Under the pieces are notes generated by a model that was not told where the DNA came from, ran no database searches, and saw nothing but the letters and a program-made list of their open reading frames with translations. This document shows, piece after piece, positions 44,002-56,900 of a stretch of DNA of 64,000 nucleotides; position 1 is the stretch's first letter; every line of letters begins with the position of its first letter. The stretch comes from Bidens hawaiensis (lineage: Eukaryota > Streptophyta > Magnoliopsida > Asterales > Asteraceae): positions 310,001-374,000 of the forward strand of contig JAIQDT010002056.1 in NCBI GenBank assembly GCA_021521415.1, written 5' to 3'. The position numbers and the translations under genes were made by a program.

Positions 44002-44586
44002 CTGCACTAAACGAACCAAGTTAGATAAACGTTTTAGTTGTACACAAGTTCGCTTGATTACCAGGAGCGAAGTTGTGATCAAACCTGTATAGGCGAAGTT
44101 AAAGGTGAGGCGAAGTTGGGAACAACTTCACTTCATCTTTAAGTTCGTCTAATTAATTTTAAGTAATAGGGTCTGGGCGAAGTTAGTGATAACTTCGCCT
44201 CTTCACAACATTGCCTCAGGCGAAGATAAGGGTTAGGCGAAATTAAGTCTCAGGCGAAGTTGCGGATAACTTCGCCTCAGGCGAAATTAAGCCCCAGGCG
44301 AAGTTGCGGATAACTTCGCCTAAACCCTAACTTCGCCTGCATCAGAATAGGCGACTGTTAGGATTCTAACAGCCGGAATCCGATGATTCGGCAAAGTTTG
44401 ACGATCCAGGAGACTCTAACACATGATATTACGGATGGTTAGATGAAAAGATCGTCCATGAACACGTAATACAAGTTTGTAAATCTCGGTTTTGAAAGGT
44501 CACCGGACCGAGGTCACTTAACCGTTCAAAACGACCTATGAAAAGCATCACTGTCTTTGGATATACGGTTAATCGATAACACACAC
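44002..44586 (-). other. Putative leader intron of the B2 third gene
   Basis: The acceptor TTTAGTGCAG ends at 44002, two bases before the ATG. A candidate donor, TTCAAG|GTGTGT, lies at 44586, about 145 nt after the putative TATA box. Length 585 nt. The donor is weaker than that of element A. GGCGAAGTT motifs fill 44040-44345. Confidence 0.4.
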
Positions 44587-44730
44587 CTTGAATCTATTGA
44601 ACGAAACTGAGAAAAAGGATCGAAATCGGAAACGAATCAAGTTCGCCGGATAATAGTTAAGTTCGCCAGGTTTCTCGGAAACAGCTTCGCTGATATTTTG
44701 AAATAATGAATATTTTACTGTTTGAAATCC

Positions 44731-44825
44731 TTATATAGGGTCAGAGTTGGTCAGGCGAAGTTACGGATAACTTCGCCTAGGCGAAGTTATCCACAAGTTC
44801 GCCTGATTCAACAACTTCGCCTATA
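44731..44825 (-). promoter_or_regulatory. Putative internal promoter of the B2 third gene
   Basis: In sense, GGCGAAGTT motifs including a perfect 28-bp palindrome (44765-44792, core AACTTCGCCTAGGCGAAGTT) are followed about 17 nt later by TATATAA (44737-44731). The LTR of the same element has palindromes of the same kind in front of its TATA box. The arrangement parallels 6663-6848 of element A. Confidence 0.5.
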
Positions 44826-44959
44826 TTTTCATAACCAAACCTTATAATTTTGAACAATTTGAATTAACTCTTTAAAACTTTCCTTTAAGAAATAAATGAC
44901 ATGATCAATTCTAAGTAACCAGTTAAAAAGTCATAAAACTATCTAAGTACAAAAAAGTA

Positions 44960-45376
44960 AAAATTTAAAGTATAAGGGATCAAATTTCAGTCTCGGTAGG
45001 GACTGCTACGTTTTAGAAAAGATCCGAACAGGAATCATACTAACTACGTGACTGTCACATAGATCCGTGTTTAGCTGTATTATGACATATAGAGACAGGT
45101 TGTAAGCAGGTATAACTTAAAGTGGTTTTCATCGTTTCTGTGATACGAGTTAGGTTCGATTAAGCCTCAAAATTTAAGTGGGCAACAACTCAGAAATATT
45201 GATGCCTCCTATCTATCCTCAAAGCGTATTTGGCTTTCCCCAAGTCACCCCGAATTGACTTCGACCCATAGTGTCTGATTAAACATGTATGTACTCTTCT
45301 TTTGGATCCCGTTCTTCTTCTTACTCTAAGATAGAGAAGTCTTGATTTTATGATCACTAATATGTTACAATAACTT

Positions 45377-45428
<52 letters not shown>

Positions 45429-46140
45429 TGATTAACATAGACTTCAAAGTAGAAATTAACTGCAAGTCCCGAATCTGGATCACTGCAGTATCTTGAAACG
45501 CTATCCTCACGGGAATCAGAACACACATGGGCTCGTGTATGACTGGGTAATCGCTTTTCTGCCTATCATTCGAAAAGATATATATGAAGACACGCAAAAC
45601 TCTTAAGGAGTTTCCACGTAAAATCAAGTAAAATTAGTTTGTATCACGTCTACTTTTACGTACCATAAAAAGTTACCATGACATACAATGATTGTCCTAA
45701 AGTCTTTTAAGTCTAATAACTTCACTAGTTAAGCACGCAAAGTTAGTATATCTATCATTTTCCAAGGTTGGATCAATTTTCCGTTTAACATAGCTAACGA
45801 ACTTCTTACGAAGTAACAGACTTGAAAAGTAATTTCATTTCCCAAAAAAATTTTGACTTCAATCGCCCCGATCACGTCAAAGTCTTCAGGTAAACGGCAA
45901 TCCTGAAGATCCAATGGATCAACTGGACCGACCACATACAAGTATGTGTCCTTCTAACTAAGTATGACCGACTAATTTTCAGCGACAGAAAGAAAACACA
46001 TCATAACCGCCCCCGGTCACTTTCAGTCATCTGGTTAATGGCGACCCTCATTCTCTACAAGTAGAAACGAGGACCAAAACATATCCGAGGATATGTCCAT
46101 CAAACTGAGGTAACCGACTAATTTTAAGCAATAGTGACGT
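44960..46140 (-). other. Conserved post-pol spacer of B2 with stem-loop module
   Basis: Homologous to element A 4790-5900. Unit 1 pairs ACATATCC with GGATATGT (46079-46096). Unit 2 pairs CACATAC with GTATGTG (45933-45948) and CTTCAGG with CCTGAAG (45884-45908). An AT/T-rich microsatellite lies at 45379-45427. No convincing ORF. B1 keeps only unit 1 (stem at 11249-11266). Confidence 0.65.
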
Positions 46141-46173
46141 TTTTTTTTTTTTAAATAAACACAAAGAACATGG

Positions 46174-49100
46174 TTACTCGGGATTGATCATCCCGTTCAG
46201 CTCAATTAGGTTTTGAAATCTGGATTTATCAAACGCTTTTGTAAATAAATCAGCGAAATTTTCTAGCGTATCGACCTTTTCGACCTTAATCAGTTTCTTC
46301 TCAGCACAATCCCGTATGAAATGATGACGAATGTCAATATGTTTAGTTTTACTATGTTTCACGGGATTGTTAATTACTGAGATGGCAGCAGTGTTATCAA
46401 TAAAAATAGGAGTGAGTAAGAAATTCAGACCATAGTCGTGCAATTGTTGCTGAATCCACAAAACCTGAGAGCAGCAGTTGGATGCTGCCATATATTCAGC
46501 TTCGCACGTAGAGATTGCGACTGATGTCTGTTTCTTGCACTGCCAGGAAACTAATCTTCCACCGAGAAACTGACATCCTCCTGTTGTCGACTTCCGACTC
46601 TGATTGCACCCTCCATAATCAGAATCTGTATAAGCAACCAGTTCCACGTCTCCTCCCTTCGGGTACCACAACCCTAGCTTCGGCTTGCCTTTGAGATACC
46701 GCAGAATCCTCTACACACCCTTCATGTGAGATTCCTTTGGGTTTGCCTGAAAACGAGCACAAAGACAAACAACAAACATTATATCAGGCCTAGAAGCAGT
46801 CAAATACATCAAAGAACCTATTATAGCCCGATACTGAGTTGGGTCCACATCTGCGTCACCGTCTATTTCAGCTCCCAACTTGTGGTTGACGCAAATTGGA
46901 GTGGCAAATGGAGAACAGTCCTCCATCTTGAAGCGCTTGAGGACATCATGAACATATTTTATTTGATGAATGAGCATCCCATCCTTCTTTTGATCAACCT
47001 GCAATCCTAAAAAGAACGTTAGTTCACCCATAGCACTCATCTCAAATCTTTTCTTCATGACGGCCTCAAAATCCTGACACATGGAGACTCTTGATGCAGC
47101 AAATATGATGTCATCCACGTAGACTTGAACTAGCAGGAAGTCACTTCCATCTCTCTTCACAAACAGTGTGCTGTCAATCAAACCCCTTTCAAAACCATTC
47201 TCTAGCAAGTAGTCCGATAACGTTGAATACCAGGCACGAGGTGCCTGATGTAATCCATACAGCGCCTTGCTCAACTTGTACACGCGATCAGGAAAGTCTG
47301 GGTCAGGAAAACCCGGAGGTTGCTCAACATACACAACCTCATCAACTTTCCCATTGAGGAACGCACTCTTCACGTCCAACTGAAACACTTTCATTTTCTT
47401 AAAAGCAGCAAACGCCAAAAACAATCTTATCGCTTCCAACCTGGCCACCGGAGCGAACACTTCATTATAATCTATCCCCTCTTGCTGATTAAAACATTTA
47501 ACGACCAGCCTCGCCTTGTTTCTTATAATAATCCCCTTTTCATCTCTCTTGCACTTAAACACCCATTTTGTGCCTATCGCATGCACATTCCTTGGTTTTT
47601 CAACCAAAGTCCAAACTTCCATCTTCTTAAATTGAGCCAACTCTTCTTGCATGGCCTCGACCCACGAGCTGTCCTTAAGAGCCATTTGATAATTTTTCGG
47701 TTCAATCTGGCTAATAAAGCATGAGTACAAACATTCGTTCATTATACCCGTTTCCTTAATGCTTGCATAAACACAGGTGTGCTCATTCAAGCTACTTCTG
47801 GTTTGTACACCGGAGGACACATCACCTATAACATTCTCCAAAGGGTGTTCTTTGTGAATTCTCGTGGTCGGAACAGCACCGACATGCAAATTATCTTCTA
47901 AATTAGAAGAGAGCTCATCAATGGTTGTTTCTGGCTGAGAGTGAAATGGATTGATAAACTCTTCTTCAGGAGAGACAGCAGGGGAACCGATAGAATTTGA
48001 TGAGGAAGGTTGACAATCATCAAATAGCTGTCTATGTGCCAAATTTTCCTCCTCATCTAGAATCATCTTCGTAGCAACACGTTCTTCTTCTTCTGTACAA
48101 AACAAATCAGGTATGTTAAAAGACTTGAAGAGCCTATCATAGTCGAAAATCCCAGGAGGTCCGATGCTCGGTCTTGGCGATCTGTAACTCGTAATGTCGG
48201 TGTTACATACCACCTCAACCTTGCCGTTCGTTGTATTAAAGACACGCCTGTTGGGAGTCCCAACTTCATAGCCGACTAAGATTCCTTCATCGGCTGCTTC
48301 ACCAAACTTTGAATGTGCCTTTAAAATTGAACACGGGGACCCGAAAGCTTCAAGTCCACACAAATTGGGCTTTCTCCCATGCATAAGCTCGTAGCATGTT
48401 TTATTAAGTCTTTTTACCGTTAAAACTCTATTTAGTATATAGCAAGCTGTAGAAACAGCTTCAGCCCAGAACACCACTGGAAGCTTCGAATCAGCCAGCA
48501 TAGTTCTGCTCCTTCAATTAAAGTTCTATTCTTCCTTTCAGCCACTCTATTCTGTTGCGAAGTATACGGAGCGCTGAATTGGTGTTCAATCCCTCTTGAC
48601 AGACAGAAGATCTCCATTTCAAAATTTTTAAACTCGGAACCATTGTCACTTCTGATGAACTTCACTCGTTTATCCATAATGTTCTCAACTTTGGTAATCA
48701 GATTCTTCACCATTTGAGCCGTTTCGTCCTTTGATTTCAGGAAGTATACCCACGAGTATCGTGAGTAGTCATCAGTGATCACCAAGCAATAAGTTGTACC
48801 ACCTAGACTTCTTACATTCACAGGACCGAAGAGATCCATGTGAAGCAGCTCTAGTGTACTGGCAATTGAGTTTACTTTCTTGGTGAGATGGGACTTCTTG
48901 TGCTGCTTTCCCTTTTTGCACGCAAGACATTTGTCTTCAAAATTGAAACTTTTTAAGGGAACACCCAACACAAGCCCATGTCTGACAATATGGTTCATCT
49001 TCCGAAGATGAATGTGCCCCATTCTCCTGTGCCACAGTTCAGATTCCGATTCGCTTGCTTTCGTCAAAAGGCATGATTCTTCCGTTGACATTTCAGTTGA

Positions 49101-49487
49101 ACTTAAATCCATCATATACGTATTTCGATCACGTGGAGCCTTCATTACTATCCACTCCTCTGGTATTTAAAAACCAGGCTTCAACACAATCGCATCAGTC
49201 TTCGTGAAGTGTACGTTATAATCTTTATCACAAATCTGCGACACACTCAGCAGATTGTGCTTCAGTTCTTCAACAAAGTTCACATTTTCTAACGTCATCT
49301 TCCCGTTAGTTACCGTACCCCTTCCTGTTATTTTGCCTCCACTCTCACCGGCAAAACTGACTCTTGCTCCTTGAACAGGTTTTAAATCTTGTAACAAATC
49401 CTTGTTACCAGTCATGTGCCGGGAACAGCCGCTGTCCACAACCCAAAGATTATTGGAAGCCCTGTTCAACTGTTCCTGCACAAACAA
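46174..49487 (-). pseudogene. pol: Pol of element B2, three lesions
   Basis: Almost identical to the open pol of B1, which shows each break. TAA at 49167-49169 replaces a Gln codon after the protease. One G is missing near 48508, after the integrase motif [10 protein letters not shown], shifting the frame. TAG at 46711-46713 replaces a Lys codon before RNase H. Protease, integrase, RT (YVDDIIF) and RNase H motifs are all still readable. It cannot make a full polyprotein. Confidence 0.95.
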
Positions 49488-49496
49488 AAGAGATTA

Positions 49497-52128
49497 TTAA
49501 AATTTGGGGACCCAAGACCTCTTGGTCTTGGGTCGATTAACCTTCTTAACAGAACTCACACACCTTGGCTGACCAAAATTAGCATTAGAAAAATTTCCAC
49601 GAGTCCTAACAGGATACCTCCTTGGAGACTGATAGTGAGGCCAACCAAACCGACGTACATTAAGAGAATCAAAAGAATTATAGCATTTGGTTTGGTTATT
49701 AGTAGTGTAAAAACGAGATGTGTTTCTTTGAAAACCTGGATTATCTCTCAAATTTGAATGGTTTTCATTTTTAACATTTAAACGATTACCAAAAACCTTA
49801 GTCTCAGTTTTCGAGGGCCTCACCTCTCTGAAACGCTGCTTCAGAGGGCAATCAGCAACAAGGTGCCCTGTTTGATTACATCTAAAACAACACCTATGTT
49901 CAGCTTTCTTTTCAGCAGATGTTTTAGATGTAGAGGCAGTATTACCAACCGTACGTCTCACATAAGGTGGGACATATGGGTTGAGTGGAGTACTCCTTTT
50001 AGTTGATTTAACTTTTTCTCCACTAGTGGGTAATACTTCCTTCTCTTTTGTCTTACCCGACTCGGATGACTTATCCGAATCAGATGAGACTGGACTTGAA
50101 ATAGAAATTTTAACTTTTGAGACAGGCGAACTTGTTTCGCCTTTACTAACTTCCGGTACTTTACCAGTTTCTTTAGCAGGACCTGTCTGATCAGCTACAA
50201 AATTAACAGATTCATGAACACTAGGATTGAAAGTATAATTATGGTTATAAGGTGGTGGAACCTCATGGTAACCAATTCCTCCCCTCTTAGGTGAGGAACC
50301 TTGATCACTAACGAGGTGATCAAGAATAGCAGAGGAATTCCGGAATTGCTCCAGTTTCCTATTTAGTTCCACCACTTTTACCTGGTGATCAGCAATCTGT
50401 TTTTCTTTCTCAGCGATTAACTTGGTTTTCTCTTCTAAAACCTCGTAGCTTAGATCGATCACATCAATTTTCTCAGCTAATTTTGTTTTTAAACTTTTAA
50501 CGTCTTTTTCACAAGCTTTAATTTTTATTTTATAATTATTTTCTCTTGTCTTTGTGAAGTGATGATCTTCTTTCAAGGTTTTAAATTCGGCATCCAACTT
50601 AACATACTGATCAGTAATTGTAGCAAGCTGTTCAGACAAGTTCTCACATTTAGTACAGATAGGTTTAGTACATACCTCGGAGTTCTGGTCATTAGCCATG
50701 AAAGCTATTTCATTTTCAGCAGCTTTCATACATTCTTCAGCTGCAACCTTCGCCATGTGTGCCTGCTCAAAGAGTTCTCCAGAGAACATGTTCCAGTTGT
50801 ATTCACCAGCATCAGACATCATGGCATTATTCCCATTGTTATTTCCACTTTGCTGTGTAGTCCTCCCCTGACTACGTTCTACACGTGCATTAGTGCACTC
50901 CTTTGCAAAGTGTCCATTTTGTTGACAATTGTAACACCTCACCCTTGACTTATCAAATCCTGGCTTTCCACCTACGAACTTTCTGCCAGTCTTTTTCATG
51001 AAACGCTTCACTCTTCTGACTATCATCGCCATCTGCCACTGCAGATCCATCTCCTCCAGATCATCAGGATCGATCTGGTCATAGTCTTCTTCCAAAGCAG
51101 CAGGGTCCACAATCTTCCCTTGTATGTAGTTCTCGTAAGAAGCAATAAAAGATGCATAGAGTGCAAACTGCTCTTCAGCAGATTTGACACTCATTGGCAT
51201 CTTTGTGTAGTTATTGCTTGAAGCACTGGGAGAGAAACTACTCTTGGATGCTTGAGGTTTCGAAGCACTTGATCCTCCAGCAACAAAGCAAACATCACCG
51301 TTCATGTTTACTGACACATTTCCTTCATGAGAAGAGTTAGAACCTGACTCTCCTTTGGAGTAGTAAGCAGCAGATTTCAGACTTCGAACTTGAGCCTGAG
51401 ATAACTTTGGCACCATACATACCAGGGTCTTGAACCTGATCCGTTGGTGTCTCTTTACGAACCATATTAAGCTCAAAGGTTCTGAGCTTGTTTACTGCTG
51501 TCTCCAAGTCATAATTAGGAAAGTCTTTGTCTTCCCTCATTAGAACAGTGTACATTTCCCACTTCGGTGGGAGAGCATCGAGAAGCTTCTCAACTATTTC
51601 CTCCTCTCTGTAAGCAATAGAATAGTTGTTCAGCTCTGTCATTAGATGATAATATCGGGTGATAATATCATCGAGCGATTCGTTCTTCAAATACTTGAAA
51701 ACAGAGAACTGGGTATTTAACAGCTTAATCTTCGAGGCACGAATACCCACGTTCCCTTCGAATCTATTCTCAAGAGCATCCCAAAGCTCTCGTGCAGAAG
51801 TGTACTTCCTGAATGTATGGAGAATCTCTTGAGGAAAAGCCATAGTAATTGCAGCATGGGCCTTGCTCTCGGCCTCATACATCTTTTTCTCTTCTTCCTC
51901 CATCTTGCTGTACTTCTTTATCACATCCCGACCGTCGTATTCCACTGTCGGTGGAATATATCCATCCTGGATGCACACCCACATCTTTGCATCCTGGTAT
52001 TTAATATACTGAATGAACCTATCTTTCCACGCCACAAAGTCGGTTCCTTTCATCAACCTTGGGGCCTTAGTAGCCGACCCCGCTTCAACTTCCATTTTGA
52101 CTAACTCTGAGATGTTAATCGGCGACAT
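49497..52128 (-). pseudogene. gag: Gag of element B2, one frameshift
   Basis: ATG at 52126-52128 (MSPINISELVKM). The capsid domain is intact to about residue 250. One extra T at 51375-51377 (TTT where B1 has TT) shifts the frame, giving a tail ending at 51337. The correct frame resumes and runs to TAATAA at about 49497, with both CCHC knuckles (CYNCQQNGHFAKEC, CFRCNQTGHLVADC) and the coiled coil between them. The Gly codon that is TGA in B1 is normal here. Confidence 0.95.
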
Positions 52129-52179
52129 CTTCTCGAAAACAAGAAAAACCCGGAAAAAGACAAAAATTCTTCCAAACAG

Positions 52180-52638
52180 TACTATAGGCGAAGTTAAGGA
52201 TAACTTCGCTTAAGTGTTAACTTCGCTGGAAAATCCTTAAATTCGCGTGACTTGGCGAAGTTGAGAATAACTTCGCTTAAGGTAAGCGAACTTAGGAGGT
52301 AAGCGCAGTTGAGGTTAACTTCGCTTAGGCGAACTTATGAGGTAGGCGAAGTTGTGGTGTTAACTTCGCTCAACCTTATATCTTCGCCGAAACCCTACTT
52401 CCAGCGTCGGCAACTTCGCCTGAAGAACAACAACTTCGCCCGAAGAACACTGAAAATATTCAGATCTGTTTTCGACGATTTAGCAGTTTCCGGTCGGTGT
52501 GACGGCTTGAATATGACGGTATAAGGTGAGTATAACACAATATCAACGAAAACGCGTCCCGCGAATAGGTCAAACGAGACGTTTTCTACACCCGCGTGAA
52601 ATCCCGAACCACACAATCGAGCCAAAGCTCTGATACCA
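52180..52638 (-). promoter_or_regulatory. B2 leader: GGCGAAGTT array and primer-binding site
   Basis: Initiator Met-tRNA primer site TGGTATCAGAGC (52638-52627 in sense) lies two bases after the LTR. AACTTCGC/GCGAAGTT motifs are scattered over 52185-52440, before the gag ATG. Confidence 0.75.
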
Positions 52639-52640
52639 AT

Positions 52641-53102
52641 TGTAGGTTCCCGGATGGATCTTACACGGGATATCGCTATCTACGTAGGTGCGGAATCCCT
52701 GCGTAGGTAGTTACTAGCGTAGAATACGTAAAACAATCACACGCGATACAAACGAACACGTTATATATTATAACTTGAAACACGTCTATTACAGACTCTA
52801 TCTCTCGTCTATCGACTTGCTGAATTACACGTGATTAACCAAAACTCTAACTCTTAAACCGTAAACCCGTAGGCTATATAAATACACGACAACTTCGCCT
52901 CAGGCGAAGTTGTCAGTAACTTCGCTCGTTGAACAAGTTCGCCTAGGCGAACTTGTCGACAACTTCGCTTGTTCAACAAGTTCGCCTAAGCGAACTTGTT
53001 GACAACTTCGCTTACATACATAATCATAAACTTAAACATAATTACATTACAGACTCGATTACAAACGCTAGACTATGAACTACTGACATTTATGTACCAA
53101 CA
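52641..53102 (-). repeat. 5' LTR of element B2
   Basis: 462 bp, same termini and palindrome/TATA arrangement as the 3' LTR (TTTATATAG at about 52874-52882). Five differences from the 3' LTR were counted. Confidence 0.95.
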
Positions 53103-53107
53103 ATAGT

Positions 53108-53635
53108 TAGTCTTTAAATTTTGTATATTCTTTTTAATTATAGTTTGCGAGGTTCATCATTTCAATTTCCTTAAACGCGCTTTCGGTTATTATTTCAAGT
53201 TGTCTTCAATCTCAAAGGTGAGTTTCTCACAACCCCTTTTTACTCTTTTACTACTTTTGGGGTAGCATATATATCCTATCCAAATTACAATTTCTTTTAT
53301 TCATTATTTACAAACTACAATTCGCTATATGGACTTGTGTGTTTACTTTCTACTTGCTCAAGATTGCGTGCTCATGGTTTCCTCATTAAGTATGATCATA
53401 CGCCCCCCTATGCACTCAGGACCTCGATGTTATGAGTGGAATAGGGACCCCCGATCCGAGTACATTGGTTGTTACCAATTGGAAAAGACATCACTTGCGC
53501 TTATCTGAGTATGTTGGTACACAATCCCAGCTGGAAAGGACCTTACTTGCTCATTTACACTTGTTCATGGAATTGTATGATTTTTATGTACTTATATCAA
53601 AAACTTGTGTGAACTCACCAACTATTCATTTAGTT

Positions 53636-53675
<40 letters not shown>

Positions 53676-53906
53676 TACAGATACCTTATTTAGAGGTTGT
53701 TGCCGTGACGATGACATTAGTACTTAGAATATTCAACATAAATGGACAAATTGCCTAAATGTGTATTTCTTTGTATTTCTTTTACTTCTAAAGTTGTGAC
53801 TTGTTTGAATCAATGAATGGCAATATTGTCACTTAACAGTTTCACATGTGTTTTGAGCAATCTGTACGTCACACTCAGGCGTTTCCGCTTTAGCCGGGGT
53901 GTTACA
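53108..53906 (+). repeat. First LTR of element F, right portion
   Basis: It continues the LTR interrupted at 40652, collinear with 59009-59797. It ends TAGCCGGGGTGTTACA, three bases before the primer site. (TA)n at 53641-53672. Short ORFs here are not supported as genes. Confidence 0.85.
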
Positions 53907-56900
53907 GATTGGTATCAGAGCCGTGACTATAAGATAGGACATTAGACGTAGTGTTCTAGTTGCTTATAACTTATCTATATTTATTTAGGGTTGCATGATT
54001 AGAAATTATGTGTGCCCTATTTGATTGTTCAAAGAACTTGTTACTGTTTTACTGAAGAATCAATTACTTCAATTACACAAGCACACACAAGTCCAAGGCT
54101 TATGCCTAAAAAACAAAGATTTTTCAAACATTTTCAATTATCGATATTTATTGTGGTGTTCCAATATTTCTTCTTCTTAAAGTTGGTTCTATATGGCGGG
54201 TATGTAGTAAACTGTTAGGGTGGCGTGCTTGTTTTCCGAAACTCTTGACACCAAGGTTATTGAAACCTAAGGTTAAGCAATGCACATAAATTCCAATCAG
54301 ACGCGGGACCCGGTTGCTTACCTGGAGAGTTAGGAAAGGGCATGAACTCTATTAAGCCTAAGCATACCACTGTCAACGCAATATGAATCATTTTTTTAAG
54401 TTTTCAAACGTGACCATGTTCTCTTTGTGAAAAGAATATGGGTGCACTCCTAAGGATGTCACGCAAGTCATGGTGGTTCATGCGACGTGTGACTCCGACC
54501 CTCAATGTTTTACCATGTGTTTTAACTAAAAGTCTGCCAAGTCGTGGTGATACATGAATACCCAGCTTTCGGTTCGATTTAATTACGCATTTTGATTTTA
54601 GGTCGTAATACGAGAATACTCGAGTTTCAATTTGATTATTATAGTTACATATTCATTTATTATTATAGATTAAAATTGAAAATTCGAAAAGTCATGGTGA
54701 TACTTGAATTGTCGAGTTTCAGTTCGAATATTTTATTTATATACTCATTTACTATTATGGTTTAAAATTGAAAATTCGAAAAGTTATGGTGATGCATGAA
54801 TAGCTGATTTTCAATTTGTTTTCTATATTTGTATCTATTTATTTATTTTTATGGTTTGAATGGGGAATACAAAGAGTCATGGTGGTACATGAACGCATGA
54901 TTTTCAATTCGATGTCATTACTTATATTATGTTTGATATATTTTTTTTCAATTTGTTATTCAAAAATTTGGGAATTTTTTTTATGGAAGTGAGCATTCCA
55001 ATTTCGATTTCAACTTTTAATTCATGTAATTTTATTTCTTTACTTATTTTATTTTAGATTTATATGGATTAATTCTGATCTTTCCTTTGGATTTTAATAC
55101 GAATTTCATATTTGCATCCCATGTCACGTAAATCACCCATGTAGCGCAACATATCGTCTTGTTTCCCTCGACGTCGCCCTCAAAACTCAACTCGCAAAGT
55201 GACAATTCATCTAATCGCACTATTGGCCACCGTGATCCTAACCATGACCCCAAACCCATCAAATCATGTATTAACCTTGACGGTAGATCCAATAACTATG
55301 CTTGAACCGATCCAAAACCCAACATAACTCTTGGACACTCAAACGTACCCTTACAAAAAGCTTGGCACGGGAAACCCTTTTATAATATGTGTAAATCCCA
55401 TCACTCCATTACAATACAAATGTGATAATTTCAGCCACCACCTCTTACCAAAAACCTATACATATTCAACATCACCTATTTCTTACAACCTGTTATCCAA
55501 TCATTTATCCCAACTATATGCCTTATGCTCGTACTTCATGCATGCTCTCATTGAAGTGACCCGAGTACCCCCCGCAATATTAAAAAAGGCCTAACTTGTT
55601 TCCGCCCAGCAATATCTTAAACCCCATCCTCTAACCACCTGGAGCTCACTCGTAGCCTTACACCCCTACTCAGCCCCTTCGTACTCGTCAAACACACTTA
55701 TTTCTATTATTATTATTTTTATTATTTTAAAATCATGAATGTTTCGCCGTATTCAATATATTTTTTTTACGAACACCTTATACTTATAATTTCAAATCCT
55801 CAAATTATTTTAAAAATAGTTACTTAACAAGTACTTAATCAAGTTGATGATCTTCAAAAAGACTTTAGGTCAAACATATGGTTATTATTATCACTATTAT
55901 TTTTATTATTATTAATATTAGTAGTATCGCTATTATCATTATTATTTCATTACTACTATTATGGTCACTACTATTATTACCACTATAACTCTTATTATAT
56001 ATAATATTTTTCAAGGTCAAATGAACACGTTAAATAAAGTAAAATCGTTATTTCAAACAAGTCCTAATCCCATATTATCATCATAATAGTTCTATCAAAA
56101 TGAGTCATTTTTAATTGGAGATTCTCTTTAAAGTTTTCATTAGACGCCGCCATAAGGGAAATCTTTATTTTACATTAAAAATTTAATAAAGTGTCGCAAA
56201 CTTTAGCACTAGCTAAGAATTTTTTTTATTATTACTATGTTTTTCCAAAAGTTATTATTATAAAAGCATCGCAATCTTTTTCAATTATCATAAACTTAAG
56301 AGAATTTTAAAGATAACATTTTCCTCTTTCCCTTCGTCAACGCCAACAAATTCAGTTGAAAAATCATGGCACCACCCTCACCATAACCTTTATACCTCAA
56401 ATCTACCGTCCAGAAGATATGTATCGCAAGTTTCGTCTTGTTAATTATTATTACTTTCTTTCCTTTTGTATATATATTATTATATTTTTATAAAACCAAA
56501 GCAATTTTATGTATCAAATCCTTTCGAGGATTATCTATGAAGTTTATTACTAAGTTTGGCTATTTGTGATTGCTGAGCCATTTTCGTTGTCATTCATGGT
56601 TGCATTGCTGAACTTGTTTACTATTATCTCAATCTCGTGTTTTATGACCAATTTCCTATAAACGTAACCGTTTACTAGAAGTTGGGATTTCAAATATGTT
56701 TAGGTACATGTTGAATTTATATAACTTTTACACAAATTGTTTTGATTATTTGTTTAGTTCTCTTTTCGTCCAATGTTTCACCGGATTATTTTCTTGATGT
56801 CTCATCAATCTAAGACCAATGTTTTACTTTGATTTCGAAGTTTCAAGTATATACTTGATTAATCTTGTTCTTATTCAATAGCTAATGTTTTATGGGAAAT

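Larger units (their letters stand above)
40653..53102 (-). mobile_element. Element B2: full-length Sirevirus family B copy (12.45 kb)
   Basis: 5' LTR 52641-53102 and 3' LTR 40653-41114, both 462 bp and differing at five positions by hand count (about 1.1%). Flanking ATAGT duplicates lie at 40648-40652 and 53103-53107. Gene order on the minus strand is gag, pol, spacer, third gene, polypurine tract. The uninterrupted target sequence CCGATAGTTAGTC is present at about 59005 in F's other LTR. At 1.3e-8 substitutions per site per year (a rice-derived rate) the insertion is about 0.4 My old. Confidence 0.95.
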
